A stretch of DNA of 35,825 bases. Origin: Sideroxydans sp. GTDB taxonomy: Bacteria; Pseudomonadota; Gammaproteobacteria; Burkholderiales; Gallionellaceae. Below the pieces are notes generated by a model. That model was not told the DNA's origin. It saw only the letters and a list, made by a program, of their open reading frames with translations, and made no database searches. The stretch spans positions 1 through 35,825 of the forward strand of contig JARCRQ010000009.1 of NCBI GenBank assembly GCA_029850585.1, in the 5' to 3' direction. Positions 18,172-25,980 of this stretch are shown in pieces. Numbering within the stretch: the first letter of the stretch is position 1; every line of letters begins with the position of its first letter. The position numbers and the translations under genes were made by a program.

Positions 18172-19208
18172 TAAGCCACTCCTTGTTCAGGGTTCTGACG
18201 CTTATGATGCCACTTTTCGATATGGTCGCTGATGTGCTGCAACATGCCACCACGCGCTTCTTCCGCGGCACGCTCGATCGCACACAGGAAGGCATAGGAA
18301 TCTGCCGAACCATGGCTTTTTACCACAATGCCTTTTAAGCCTAAGAAGCTCGCACCGTTATAACGACGATGATCTAAGCGATGCTTGAAGGCTTTCAGGG
18401 CGGGCAAAGAAATCAGCGCGGCAAGTTTGGTGTAGAGATTGCGGCTATATTCTTCGCGCAAAAATCCGCCCATCATTTTCGCCACGCCTTCGGCGGTTTT
18501 GAGCGCGACATTGCCGACAAAACCATCGCAGACCACCACATCGGTTACGCCATTGAAAATATCATTGCCTTCCACGTTGCCGTAGAAATTCAAATCACTG
18601 TCGCGCAGCAAAAGTGCCGCTTGCTTCACGACTTCATTACCTTTGATGTCTTCGCTGCCGATATTCAACAAGCCCACCGTGGGGTTAGTCTTGTGCTCTA
18701 AGGCACTCACCAATGTCGAACCCATCAAAGCAAATTGCAGCAGATGCTCCGCCGTGCAATCGGTGTTCGCGCCCAAATCGAGCATACAAACCTGCCCTGA
18801 CTTAGTTGGTAAAAACGAGGCAATCGCAGGTCGGTCTATACCCGGTATGGTTTTGAGCACATAACGCGCTGTCGCCATTAGTGCGCCCGTGTTGCCCGCG
18901 CTAATGCAAGCCGAGGCTTCGCCAGACTTGACCAGATTGATAGCAACCCGCATCGACGAATCTTTTTTACCGCGCAACGCGGCTTGTGGCGACTCATCCA
19001 TGGCAACCACTTCGCTAGACGCATGAATGCGCAGCCGCGCATGCGGTGCAACCCCCAATGCGCGCAACTGCGCTTCGATGGCATCCACAATGCCAACCAA
19101 GACGATGGTGTCACTAGGAGCATGTTGCAGATATTCAATTGCCGCAGGAATAGTCACTGAAACTCCGTGATCACCACCCATTGCATCTATCGCTAAAATA
19201 ACGTCCAC
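18171..19208 (-). CDS. plsX: Phosphate acyltransferase PlsX
   Basis: The protein (345 residues) makes acyl-phosphate from acyl-ACP, feeding PlsY and so phospholipid synthesis. It opens with the family signature [12 protein letters not shown] and contains [22 protein letters not shown] and [13 protein letters not shown]. The start is GTG at 19208, with AGGG about 8 nt upstream. It is separated from rpmF by an intrinsic terminator, so its expression probably depends on readthrough or on a promoter not recognised here. It is translationally linked to fabH by a 1-bp overlap. Confidence 0.96.
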   Translation of the reverse strand: MDVILAIDAMGGDHGVSVTIPAAIEYLQHAPSDTIVLVGIVDAIEAQLRALGVAPHARLRIHASSEVVAMDESPQAALRGKKDSSMRVAINLVKSGEASACISAGNTGALMATARYVLKTIPGIDRPAIASFLPTKSGQVCMLDLGANTDCTAEHLLQFALMGSTLVSALEHKTNPTVGLLNIGSEDIKGNEVVKQAALLLRDSDLNFYGNVEGNDIFNGVTDVVVCDGFVGNVALKTAEGVAKMMGGFLREEYSRNLYTKLAALISLPALKAFKHRLDHRRYNGASFLGLKGIVVKSHGSADSYAFLCAIERAAEEARGGMLQHISDHIEKWHHKRQNPEQGVA

Positions 19209-19219
19209 TAAGCAACCCT

Positions 19220-19263
19220 ATAAATAGAAAAGAAAACGCAGCCGATTGTTAAATCGGCTGCGT
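19220..19263 (-). terminator. Intrinsic terminator between rpmF and plsX
   Basis: On the minus strand a perfect 12-bp stem (19263-19252 with 19247-19236, loop TAAC) containing GCAGCCGATT is followed at once by a T-rich run (TTTTCTTTTC). It lies 12 bp after the rpmF stop and 28 bp before the plsX start. It probably sets a lower dose of the plsX-fab genes relative to ribosomal protein L32. Confidence 0.85.
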
Positions 19264-19275
19264 CGTTAAAAGCAA

Positions 19276-19455
19276 TTATTCGCCTTTAGTCTTCACTACT
19301 TTTTTGCCACGGTAAAAACCTGCTGGGCTGATATGGTGACGCAAATGGTTTTCGCCTGTAGTCGGCTCAATCGCCAATGCGGGTGTAGTCAAAAAGTCAT
19401 GCGCACGGTGCATACCGCGTTTTGAAGGGGATTTTTTATTTTGCTGAACTGCCAT
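19276..19455 (-). CDS. rpmF: 50S ribosomal protein L32
   Basis: This 59-residue protein is shorter than many ORF-length cut-offs but unmistakable: [20 protein letters not shown] at the N-terminus and [15 protein letters not shown] near the end. It lacks the zinc-binding cysteines of the C+ form of L32, so it is a zinc-independent type. An ideal AAGGAG site lies 7 nt before the ATG. It sits between yceD and plsX, the conserved order in proteobacteria, and is followed directly by a terminator. Confidence 0.97.
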   Translation of the reverse strand: MAVQQNKKSPSKRGMHRAHDFLTTPALAIEPTTGENHLRHHISPAGFYRGKKVVKTKGE

Positions 19456-19482
19456 GTTGATACTCCTTGATAAAACAAATAA

Positions 19483-19980
19483 TTAACGCTTTAATTTTGC
19501 CAATGCCGCAAACGGGTGCGACTCTTTTTGCTGAGGCTGTGAGCCATTCACCGTCTGACACTCACCTATTAGATGCTTAGGTGCAATCGGCAAACTTAAC
19601 AAAATCTCTTCTTCCAACAACTGCCACACATCTAAATGTGCATCAGCCAAAACACTTTCATACTCTTCATCGACATCGCTGTTATCGAGCTCATCTAATT
19701 GCGCTTGAGTGCGCAAGCAAATCGAATTCGACACCACAATCGCATAATCCATACCTTGCAAACAACGCTGACAGATTATTTGACCTGTCCCCGTTAAAGC
19801 TAAATCTAACTGCGGGATGTCATATAAGCCAATCCGACCTGTTACCGTATATTTCAATAAATCTTGTTTTGATTCAAACACATCAGCCAAACGCGACAAC
19901 TGATTAACGAAAATTTCTCCCGTTATTTGCTGGCCATTTCTGGCAAAATCTAAACTATCTATGAAAGGTCGTGCAGGCAT
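19483..19980 (-). CDS. yceD: YceD family (DUF177) 23S rRNA accumulation protein
   Basis: The protein has 165 residues. The family pattern is clear: an N-terminal F-I-D-S-L-D-F-A-R segment, the central C-Q-R-C-L motif at about 90-94, an acidic stretch ELDNSDVDEEYE, and the DVWQLLEEEILLSLP helix. YceD/DUF177 proteins are needed for normal 23S rRNA levels in E. coli and plants. A near-consensus promoter sits so close upstream that the mRNA may be leaderless; no ribosome site precedes the ATG. It is first in the rpmF-plsX-fab cluster and divergent from maf. Confidence 0.92.
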   Translation of the reverse strand: MPARPFIDSLDFARNGQQITGEIFVNQLSRLADVFESKQDLLKYTVTGRIGLYDIPQLDLALTGTGQIICQRCLQGMDYAIVVSNSICLRTQAQLDELDNSDVDEEYESVLADAHLDVWQLLEEEILLSLPIAPKHLIGECQTVNGSQPQQKESHPFAALAKLKR

Positions 19981-19989
19981 AAGGCGCGC

Positions 19990-20018
19990 ATGATATATTT
20001 TTCGCCCTGTTCTGTCAA
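19990..20018 (-). promoter_or_regulatory. Sigma-70 promoter for yceD-rpmF
   Basis: On the minus strand a perfect -35 TTGACA (20018-20013) is separated by exactly 17 bp from a -10 TATCAT (19995-19990, five of six matches). Only 9 bp separate the -10 box from the yceD ATG, so transcription should start 0-3 nt before the start codon. Confidence 0.75.
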
Positions 20019-20035
20019 AACCCTAAGGAAAATTC

Positions 20036-20620
20036 TTGAATTCGCCGTTGCTCGTCTTAGCCTCCACCTCAATTTACCGTAGCGAATTATTAACGCGCTT
20101 ACAAATTCCCTTCATCACCGCCGTCCCGAATGTCGATGAAACACCCCTGCCGAATGAATCGGCGCGACAAACATCATTACGCTTAGCCCAACTCAAAGCG
20201 CACGCGGTGGCGCAAAATTTCCCTGATGCCTTAATCATTGCTTCGGATCAAGTGGCACTGCTGGACGGTCAGCAACTCGGTAAACCGCTGACGCATGACA
20301 ACGCGGTACGACAACTGCAAGCGATGCGTGGCAAAACCACCATTTTTTACACGGCCCTCACCTTGCTCAATCGCAAAACGGGCACTCTGCAAAGCGAAGT
20401 CGCCGAAAATTTCGTTACCTTGCGTGATTTAAGTAATGCCGAAATCGAAGGCTATTTACGCAAAGAGCAACCTTATCACTGCGCGGGCAGCTTCAAATCC
20501 GAAGGCTTAGGTATTGCGTTAATGAGCGCGATGAGCGGCGACGACCCGAATGCCTTAATCGGTTTACCCTTGATTTTATTGATACAAATGCTACGTCGCG
20601 AAAACGTCGCCCTTTTTTAA
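20036..20620 (+). CDS. yceF: Maf-family nucleotide pyrophosphatase, YceF type (7-methyl-GTP)
   Basis: The protein (194 residues) belongs to the Maf/HAM1-like house-cleaning pyrophosphatases. The N-terminal [19 protein letters not shown] has the S-T-S-x-Y-R form of the YceF subgroup, which hydrolyses 7-methyl-GTP, in contrast to the S-A-S-P-R-R form of the dTTP/UTP enzymes. The catalytic acidic residue is Asp71 in [10 protein letters not shown], and [14 protein letters not shown] is also conserved. The start is TTG at 20036, supported by TAAGGA 5-6 nt upstream. It is divergent from yceD, the gene it accompanies in E. coli. Confidence 0.9.
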   Translation: MNSPLLVLASTSIYRSELLTRLQIPFITAVPNVDETPLPNESARQTSLRLAQLKAHAVAQNFPDALIIASDQVALLDGQQLGKPLTHDNAVRQLQAMRGKTTIFYTALTLLNRKTGTLQSEVAENFVTLRDLSNAEIEGYLRKEQPYHCAGSFKSEGLGIALMSAMSGDDPNALIGLPLILLIQMLRRENVALF

Positions 20621-20626
20621 GCCTAT

Positions 20627-21367
20627 ATGACCAACACTTCTTCTAAGCCATACGGCACGCTCTATTTAATTCCCTGCACTTTGGGCGACGACACTCAAAC
20701 CGCACAAGTTTTGCCCGCGCATGTGATGAATGTTGCGCGACAGCTTGATTATTTTGTCGTGGAACAAGCGAAAACCGCGCGGCAATTTTTAAGCGCGTTA
20801 AAGCCGCTTAAACCTATCCAAGAACTACATTTTTCAGAATTAAATCAACACACTCCTGCGCAAGAACTGGCGAATTTACTGCTGCCGCTGTTGGCGGGGC
20901 ATGATTTAGGCGTTATTTCCGAGGCGGGTTGCCCAGGCATTGCCGACCCGGGTGCGGATTTAGTGAATTTGGCGCATCAACGCGGCATCCGCGTCGTGCC
21001 CTTGGTGGGACCGTCGTCGATTTTGCTGGCTTTGATGGCTTCGGGCTTAAATGGGCAATGCTTTGCTTTTCAAGGCTATTTGCCGATAGATGAGTTAGCG
21101 CGTAAGAAAACTTTGGCTAGCTTAGAAGCCGAATCAGCGCAGCGTCGCCAAACTCAGCTGTTTATCGAAACGCCCTATCGCAACGACAAACTGTTTGCCG
21201 CGCTATTGGCGCAGTGTTTACCGCACACGCAATTATGCGTGGCGACCGACCTTACTTTAAGTAGCGAAAGCATTCAGACTTTGAGCATCGCGCACTGGCG
21301 AAAAAACGCTGCACCTATATTAAATAAACGTCCTAGTTTATTTTTGCTACTCGCCGCCAAAAAATAA
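20627..21367 (+). CDS. RsmI-like tetrapyrrole-methylase-fold SAM methyltransferase
   Basis: The protein has 246 residues. It has the fold and motifs of class III (tetrapyrrole methylase) enzymes: an N-terminal G-T-L-Y-L-I-P strand, the ISEAGCPGIADPG segment and LVGPSSILLALMASG. It is related to RsmI, which methylates C1402 of 16S rRNA, but its N-terminus departs from the standard RsmI form, so it may be the paralogue commonly encoded beside maf. The substrate is unknown. It starts 6 bp after maf and is probably its operon partner; it ends 5 bp before the convergent kinase gene. Confidence 0.82.
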   Translation: MTNTSSKPYGTLYLIPCTLGDDTQTAQVLPAHVMNVARQLDYFVVEQAKTARQFLSALKPLKPIQELHFSELNQHTPAQELANLLLPLLAGHDLGVISEAGCPGIADPGADLVNLAHQRGIRVVPLVGPSSILLALMASGLNGQCFAFQGYLPIDELARKKTLASLEAESAQRRQTQLFIETPYRNDKLFAALLAQCLPHTQLCVATDLTLSSESIQTLSIAHWRKNAAPILNKRPSLFLLLAAKK

Positions 21368-21372
21368 ACGCG

Positions 21373-23364
21373 CTAGCTATCGTTGCTTTCATTCAATAGA
21401 AACAACGATAAAGAACGTAGTTTGGCGGGTTTAACGGGTTTGTGCATAAGGTGCAGCCCAGCTGAGCTGGCGCGCTGCAATAGCTCTGGACTGGTATCGC
21501 CGCTGATTAAAATCCCCTTAACTTCTTGTTGTGCATGGGCGCGGATGGCGGCAATCACATCCATCCCCGTTTCGGTCGCACTCAACTGATAATCACTAAT
21601 AATTAAATCCCAAGCTGCACCATTTTCTAGCAACGCCCTCACACTTTGTAAATCGCAGGCTTGGGCAACCTCCCCCCCCCACGAAGCTAAAATCGTGGCG
21701 GTGCTGGTCAAAACTAATTCATCATCATCCACCACCAATAGTTTTTTGCCACGCAAGGGCAGATTCTCCAGTACATGGCTGGCACTCAAGGCGGGATACG
21801 CTCCCGTAATCGACAACCTAGCTGCTGCTTCAGCGCGCGGCAGTTGCAGCGCAAATAAAGAACCTCGTTGCGGCATCGAGCGCACTTCTATGCCATGACC
21901 TAATAATCGCACTAAGCGATCTACAATCGCCAAACCCAGCCCTAAGCCTTTGCTGCTATCTAATTGGACTTTTTCCACCTGCACAAACTCGGCGAAGATA
22001 TGCGCCTGATCTGCCAAACTAATACCCACGCCATTGTCACGCACTTCAATGCGCAGTTGATTGCCACGCTTGCGACACGCAATCATTACGCAGCCATTTT
22101 CAGGCGTATAACGCAGCGCGTTACTGACTAAATTCATCAAAATCCGCTCTAGCAGCACAGGGTCGCTATACACCCAACCCGTACACGGATGAACCACTAA
22201 ACGAATGTTCTTCATCTGCGCCAACATTCGATAATCATTAGCGACCCGATTCACAATTGGCGTGAGCGGACAGCTTTGCATATTGGCGGTTACCGCCCCC
22301 GCATCCAATTTAGAAATATCCAGCAAGGCATTCAGTAACGTGGCCAAAGCATCCACCGATTGCTCAATCCGCTCAACCAAAGGCTGCTCTGCCGCGCCCG
22401 CTAATTGCCTTCTTAATTCAGCCGCATACAAACCTAGCGCGTGCAAAGGTTGACGTAAATCGTGACTGGCGACAGCTAAGAACATGGATTTTTGTTGCGT
22501 AGCGTGTTCGGCTTGCTCTTTCTTTTCACGCAACGCCAGCGTCGCCGCATCAATTTGCGCTTGCATGGCGGCACGATCTTTTTGCAACATCGCCATCATG
22601 TCATTCATGCCGCTCACTAAGCCTGATAACTCGGTGATTTTGCTGACCAACAGCAAGCTCGGTTGTAACCGCCCCTGCGCAACATTTTGTACCGCGTGAG
22701 ACAACTGTCTGATAGGCAGGATAATTTGCCGACTGGCGAGCCAAACCACATACGAGGCTAGGCTTAAACACAAGGCGGTGACAGCTAAGGAAATCCATAA
22801 CACGCGGGATTTTTGTTGCTGCATACGCGTTTTACTAATTTCGACAATGACCGCGCCAGTGCGTTTTTGTGCCGCGTCGCCTGCCAACTCATCTAGCGCG
22901 ACTTGCGTAGGTAAAATCGGCTGATAAATCCACAGCGTTTGCGCATCGCTACGCAACGGACTGTGTTCATCCAAGCCTTCAGTCTTGAGCATCTGGCTGA
23001 CTCGTGTCAGTTGCGATGCAGACTGCGCGCCATGCTGATGGGCTTGTAATGCGGACAGCGAAAATTCGCCCGCCTGAGTCAATACTTGATCATTCGCATC
23101 CAAAATCGTGACGGCGCGCAGATCTGCCTGATTCAAAGCATTTAGGGCGAGATTGTTCAAAAAATCACGATTGTTGGCGAACACGCCATATTCACTACTG
23201 GCGGCTAATTGGCGCGCCATCAACCAGCCGCGATCGAGCAGCCCTTGCTCTAAATCGGCATAGCGACCTTGCAATAAAGAGCCTTCCAATAACATGGCTA
23301 ATAACAATAGCGGCATCAAGGTGAGCAAGGCCATGTTCTGACGAATACTGAGCGATTTAATCAT
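21373..23364 (-). CDS. Hybrid sensor histidine kinase / response regulator
   Basis: The protein has 663 residues. A signal-anchor helix (about 11-27) and a second helix (about 188-209) bracket a periplasmic sensor of about 155 residues. They are followed by HAMP (about 210-262), a coiled coil, a HisKA domain with phospho-acceptor His301 in VASHDLRQPLHAL, and a HATPase domain (N-box NLVSNALRYT; G boxes DNGVGIS and GLGLGLAIV). The C-terminal receiver (about 540-655) has phosphorylatable Asp591 in IISDYQLS and Lys642 in HKPVKP. It overlaps the binding-protein gene by 8 bp. A run of nine G lies in the receiver-coding part (21672-21680). Confidence 0.93.
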   Translation of the reverse strand: MIKSLSIRQNMALLTLMPLLLLAMLLEGSLLQGRYADLEQGLLDRGWLMARQLAASSEYGVFANNRDFLNNLALNALNQADLRAVTILDANDQVLTQAGEFSLSALQAHQHGAQSASQLTRVSQMLKTEGLDEHSPLRSDAQTLWIYQPILPTQVALDELAGDAAQKRTGAVIVEISKTRMQQQKSRVLWISLAVTALCLSLASYVVWLASRQIILPIRQLSHAVQNVAQGRLQPSLLLVSKITELSGLVSGMNDMMAMLQKDRAAMQAQIDAATLALREKKEQAEHATQQKSMFLAVASHDLRQPLHALGLYAAELRRQLAGAAEQPLVERIEQSVDALATLLNALLDISKLDAGAVTANMQSCPLTPIVNRVANDYRMLAQMKNIRLVVHPCTGWVYSDPVLLERILMNLVSNALRYTPENGCVMIACRKRGNQLRIEVRDNGVGISLADQAHIFAEFVQVEKVQLDSSKGLGLGLAIVDRLVRLLGHGIEVRSMPQRGSLFALQLPRAEAAARLSITGAYPALSASHVLENLPLRGKKLLVVDDDELVLTSTATILASWGGEVAQACDLQSVRALLENGAAWDLIISDYQLSATETGMDVIAAIRAHAQQEVKGILISGDTSPELLQRASSAGLHLMHKPVKPAKLRSLSLFLLNESNDS
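21672..21680 (-). repeat. Homopolymeric G9 tract inside the receiver domain
   Basis: Nine consecutive C on the plus strand (G on the coding strand) encode part of the S-W-G-G-E segment at residues 561-565 of the hybrid kinase. Slippage by one base would shift the frame and remove the phosphorylatable Asp591 while leaving the kinase core intact. Confidence 0.9.
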
Positions 23365-24304
23365 GGTTACTCCGTGCAGATTTATTCATACGCTGGCGAA
23401 TTTCCGCTTCGCTAGGCAGACTTAAAGCCAGTGAACGGGCAATTTGACTATTGATGGCAATGCTAAAGCTATCGGCAAACTGCGCACTATTCCAATGCCC
23501 AGAAAGCTGTGCCTGATGGATAAAGGTTGCGGCTTGTTGAGCCGTTTGTTCGGGACTGGCAAAAATAGCCGCCAACGCGCCCGCGTTGACATAACTGGCG
23601 GAAAAACCAATTACTGGCACGCCTAAACGATAGGTGCTAAGCAAAATGTTACGCACATTGCTGCTGCTATAAAGATTGTTATCGGGCAAAGCCAATAACA
23701 CATCAGATTGATTTAATAGTTTTTCTAACGCGGTAAACAAACCATCTTCAGATTGCACCGCTAGCGCAATCAAACTACTGCCATGCGTTTTCAGTTCGTC
23801 ATGCAAAGCCGCTAACTCACTATGCGCACCAGCGGCATACAACACCCCGACTTTATGCTGACTCGGCAACAGCGTGGCAATGAAATCAACTTGGCGTGCG
23901 AGCGGCTGATTCAGATAAATCACCCCCATTTGATTGGCTCGAAGCGGCTGATTGAGCTGCTCGACCAAATGCCGATAAGCGACTTGCGGCACAAACACCG
24001 ACAGCATGGGTAAGCTAGCTTGCCGCGCAGCTTGCTCGGTGGCGGGCAAGCCCAGTGCCACAATCACATCATTATTTTCCAGTAACTGCGGCGCGTTGGC
24101 GAGCTCTGCCACGCTCGTGATACGCAGCACAGCATCGGGTAACTGCTGCTGCAAAGCTGCGCTAAACGCTTGATAACTGGGATTGTTATTGCTCAACAGC
24201 AATAATAGGCGTAACGATTCAGCGTGCGCCGTGGACGTGAAGCAACTGATTACGCAGAGTAATCCATACAACAGTTTCAACAAAGGAATGCGTCTTAACG
24301 TCAT
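23357..24304 (-). CDS. Periplasmic ABC-type substrate-binding protein paired with the hybrid kinase
   Basis: The protein has about 315 residues. The N-terminus (MTLRRIPLLKLLYGLLCV, then AHA before ES) is a signal peptide, cleaved at about residue 28. The mature part has the two-lobed pattern of the ABC_sub_bind family (PF04392-like): VIVALGLPATEQAARQASLPM, GVLYAAGAHSELAALHDEL and VPVIGFSASYVNAGALAAIFAS. The open frame extends upstream to 24478, but that would overlap ugd and displace the signal peptide. No permease or ATPase gene adjoins it. Its stop overlaps the kinase start by 8 bp, so sensing is more likely than transport. The ligand is unknown. Confidence 0.82.
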   Translation of the reverse strand: MTLRRIPLLKLLYGLLCVISCFTSTAHAESLRLLLLLSNNNPSYQAFSAALQQQLPDAVLRITSVAELANAPQLLENNDVIVALGLPATEQAARQASLPMLSVFVPQVAYRHLVEQLNQPLRANQMGVIYLNQPLARQVDFIATLLPSQHKVGVLYAAGAHSELAALHDELKTHGSSLIALAVQSEDGLFTALEKLLNQSDVLLALPDNNLYSSSNVRNILLSTYRLGVPVIGFSASYVNAGALAAIFASPEQTAQQAATFIHQAQLSGHWNSAQFADSFSIAINSQIARSLALSLPSEAEIRQRMNKSARSNHD

Positions 24305-24398
24305 CGGCGCGGATGGAAAAACAGGGATAGCGCAATTATAACGAGGATGTTGCGCGCCTTGCAGCTGGCGAATATCTAGATACTGACCCGCCTGGCGT

Positions 24399-25565
24399 TT
24401 AGTCTTTACCAAACAAGTCGCGACTGTAAACTTTATTGCTGACATCACGAATATCGTCGCTGATGCGATTCGCCACAATCACCTCACTCACCCGTTTGAA
24501 TTCGGCTAAATCATGCACCAGGCGCGCGCCCATAAATTCAGCTTCGTGCAAGGCGGGTTCATAAACAATTAGCTCCACCCCTTGTGCTTGCAAGCGTTGC
24601 ATCACGCCTTGAATACTAGAGGCACGGAAATTATCCGAACCACTTTTCATAATCAGACGATGAATCCCTACCACTTTTGGGTGCAGCTTGAGGATACTTG
24701 CTGCGACAAAGTCCATGCGCGTGCTGTTAGACGCGACAATCGCGCCGATTAAGTTTTGTGGCACATCGTGATAATTCGCCAGCAACTGCTTGGTGTCTTT
24801 AGGTAAACAATAGCCGCCATAGCCAAACGAGGGATTGTTGTAATGATTGCCGACACGCGGATCTAGACTCACGCCCTCAATGATTTGTTGCGTATCTAAG
24901 CCATACGTCGCCGCATAGCTATCCAACTCGTTGAAATACGCCACGCGCATGGCGAGATAAGTATTGGCAAATAATTTCACCGCTTCGGCTTCGGTGGAAT
25001 CAGTAAATAAAGTCGGGATATTTTGCTTAATCGCGCCCTGCTTGAGCAAATTGGCAAACACGGCGGCGCGTTCGGAGCGTTCGCCAATCACGATGCGAGA
25101 CGGATGCAAATTATCGTAAAGGGCGCGGCCTTCACGCAAAAACTCTGGTGAAAACAAGATGTTGTCGCAGTTAAATTGCTTGCGTAACTGCGCGGTATAA
25201 CCGACTGGCACGGTAGATTTGATGATCATCACTGCTTGCGGATTGATGCTTAACACATCCTGTACCACTGATTCTATCGAGCGCGTATTGAAATAATTCG
25301 TGCCAGGATCATAGTCGGTTGGCGTGGCGATAATGACGTAATCCGCCCCCAGATAAGCCTGTTGCTTATCCAATGTCGCGGTGAAATTAAGCTGTTTATG
25401 CTGTAAATAATCTTCCAACTCAACATCTTCGATGGGAGATTGCTTGCGATTTAACATCGCCACTTTTTCCGCGATGATGTCGATGGCAACCACTTCGTGG
25501 TGCTGCGCCAACAAAATGCCGTTCGACAAGCCTACATAACCTGTACCTGCAATCGCAATTTTCAT
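24399..25565 (-). CDS. ugd: UDP-glucose 6-dehydrogenase
   Basis: The protein (388 residues) matches the length and form of E. coli Ugd. It oxidises UDP-glucose to UDP-glucuronate with two NAD+, supplying precursors for exopolysaccharide or LPS. It has the N-terminal NAD motif [44 protein letters not shown] and the catalytic Cys253 in [17 protein letters not shown] strong AGGAGG ribosome site (25572-25577) lies 6 nt before the ATG and fixes the start. It is directly downstream of the tRNA-His scar and its terminator. No glycosyltransferase genes are nearby. Confidence 0.95.
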   Translation of the reverse strand: MKIAIAGTGYVGLSNGILLAQHHEVVAIDIIAEKVAMLNRKQSPIEDVELEDYLQHKQLNFTATLDKQQAYLGADYVIIATPTDYDPGTNYFNTRSIESVVQDVLSINPQAVMIIKSTVPVGYTAQLRKQFNCDNILFSPEFLREGRALYDNLHPSRIVIGERSERAAVFANLLKQGAIKQNIPTLFTDSTEAEAVKLFANTYLAMRVAYFNELDSYAATYGLDTQQIIEGVSLDPRVGNHYNNPSFGYGGYCLPKDTKQLLANYHDVPQNLIGAIVASNSTRMDFVAASILKLHPKVVGIHRLIMKSGSDNFRASSIQGVMQRLQAQGVELIVYEPALHEAEFMGARLVHDLAEFKRVSEVIVANRISDDIRDVSNKVYSRDLFGKD

Positions 25566-25611
25566 TTAGCACCTCCTAGAATTCATCAACGCCCAAGGGC
25601 AAAAATGACGG

Positions 25612-25648
25612 GCAGAAAAAAAGCCACGACTGAAAAAGTTATGGCTTT
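25612..25648 (-). terminator. Terminator of the former tRNA-His gene
   Basis: On the minus strand an 8-bp stem AAAGCCAT / GTGGCTTT (25648-25641 with 25627-25620, one G-U pair) with a 13-nt loop runs straight into a T-rich run (TTTTTTTC). It starts 3 bp after the CCA end of the tRNA fragment, as expected for a native tRNA terminator. Confidence 0.75.
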
Positions 25649-25651
25649 GTT

Positions 25652-25696
25652 TGGGGTGACTGATGGGGCTCGAACCCACGACAACAGGAATCACAA
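25652..25696 (-). tRNA. 3' fragment of tRNA-His (anticodon loop to CCA), attachment-site-like
   Basis: Read on the minus strand, this 45-nt stretch begins TTGTGATTCCTG, which contains the His anticodon GTG within its loop and the 3' side of the anticodon stem. It continues through the variable loop, a complete T arm (GTGGGTTCGAGCCCCA, with the TTCGA loop), the acceptor 3' strand CAGTCAC, the C73 discriminator characteristic of tRNA-His and an encoded CCA. Sequence upstream (from 25697) shows no D arm or 5' acceptor strand, so the gene is incomplete. A duplicated tRNA 3' end of this length is what a tyrosine-integrase attachment site leaves. It is not expected to yield functional tRNA. Confidence 0.8.
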
Positions 25697-25779
25697 GGCG
25701 CACCAAGCCACCATAAAAAGCCTTGTACTGCTTAATTTTCTTGCAGTAAGCCTAGCATTATCCCACATTATCGCCACAG
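25697..25779. other. Short non-coding stretch between the tRNA fragment and the transposase remnant
   Basis: This 83-bp stretch has no gene and no match to the missing 5' half of tRNA-His. An open frame crosses it on the plus strand, but its start is antisense to the tRNA fragment and its peptide (VTDGARTHDNRN type) is the well-known spurious translation of tRNA antisense sequence. By position it may be the eroded end of an integrated element; this is inference. Confidence 0.4.
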
Positions 25780-25980
25780 TTGGATTTAGAATTTAGAATG
25801 CAGCTGCCTAATAAGCGGCCTCGCGCGCGAACTGAAATGTTCTACAGCATGGTCTATCAGCAAACGCAACAGGCTAAAATTCGCAGCACTTGCCGTGTAT
25901 TACAAGCCAGCCGTTCAGATTTTTACGCAGCTCGGTGTCCTGCTAATAAGCTAAGCCCGCCTAAGCGTGAATTTTGCCTG
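25780..25980 (+). pseudogene. Truncated IS3-family OrfB-like transposase remnant
   Basis: An open stretch of about 65 codons contains QQAKIRSTCRVLQASRSDF followed by Y-A-A-R. This resembles the N-terminal part of IS3-family OrfB proteins, where a phrase like I-R-x-x-C-R-x-L-x-V-S-R-S-x-Y-Y-A precedes the catalytic core. The DDE core is missing: the frame drifts into unrelated codons after about 25940 and runs into the 3' end of the convergent DMT transporter gene (from 25961). No terminal inverted repeats were recognised. The short match makes the family call tentative. Confidence 0.5.

Noticed and set aside
21378-21410. Hairpin (TATCGTTG / CAACGATA) at the convergent ends of the methylase and kinase genes
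   Set aside because: It lacks a T run on either strand and lies inside the kinase reading frame, so a terminator call is not supported.
25497-25796. Plus-strand open frame of 99 codons
   Set aside because: Its middle is the antisense translation of the tRNA-His fragment (T-D-G-A-R-T-H-D-N-R-N), a known artefact, and its start overlaps ugd.
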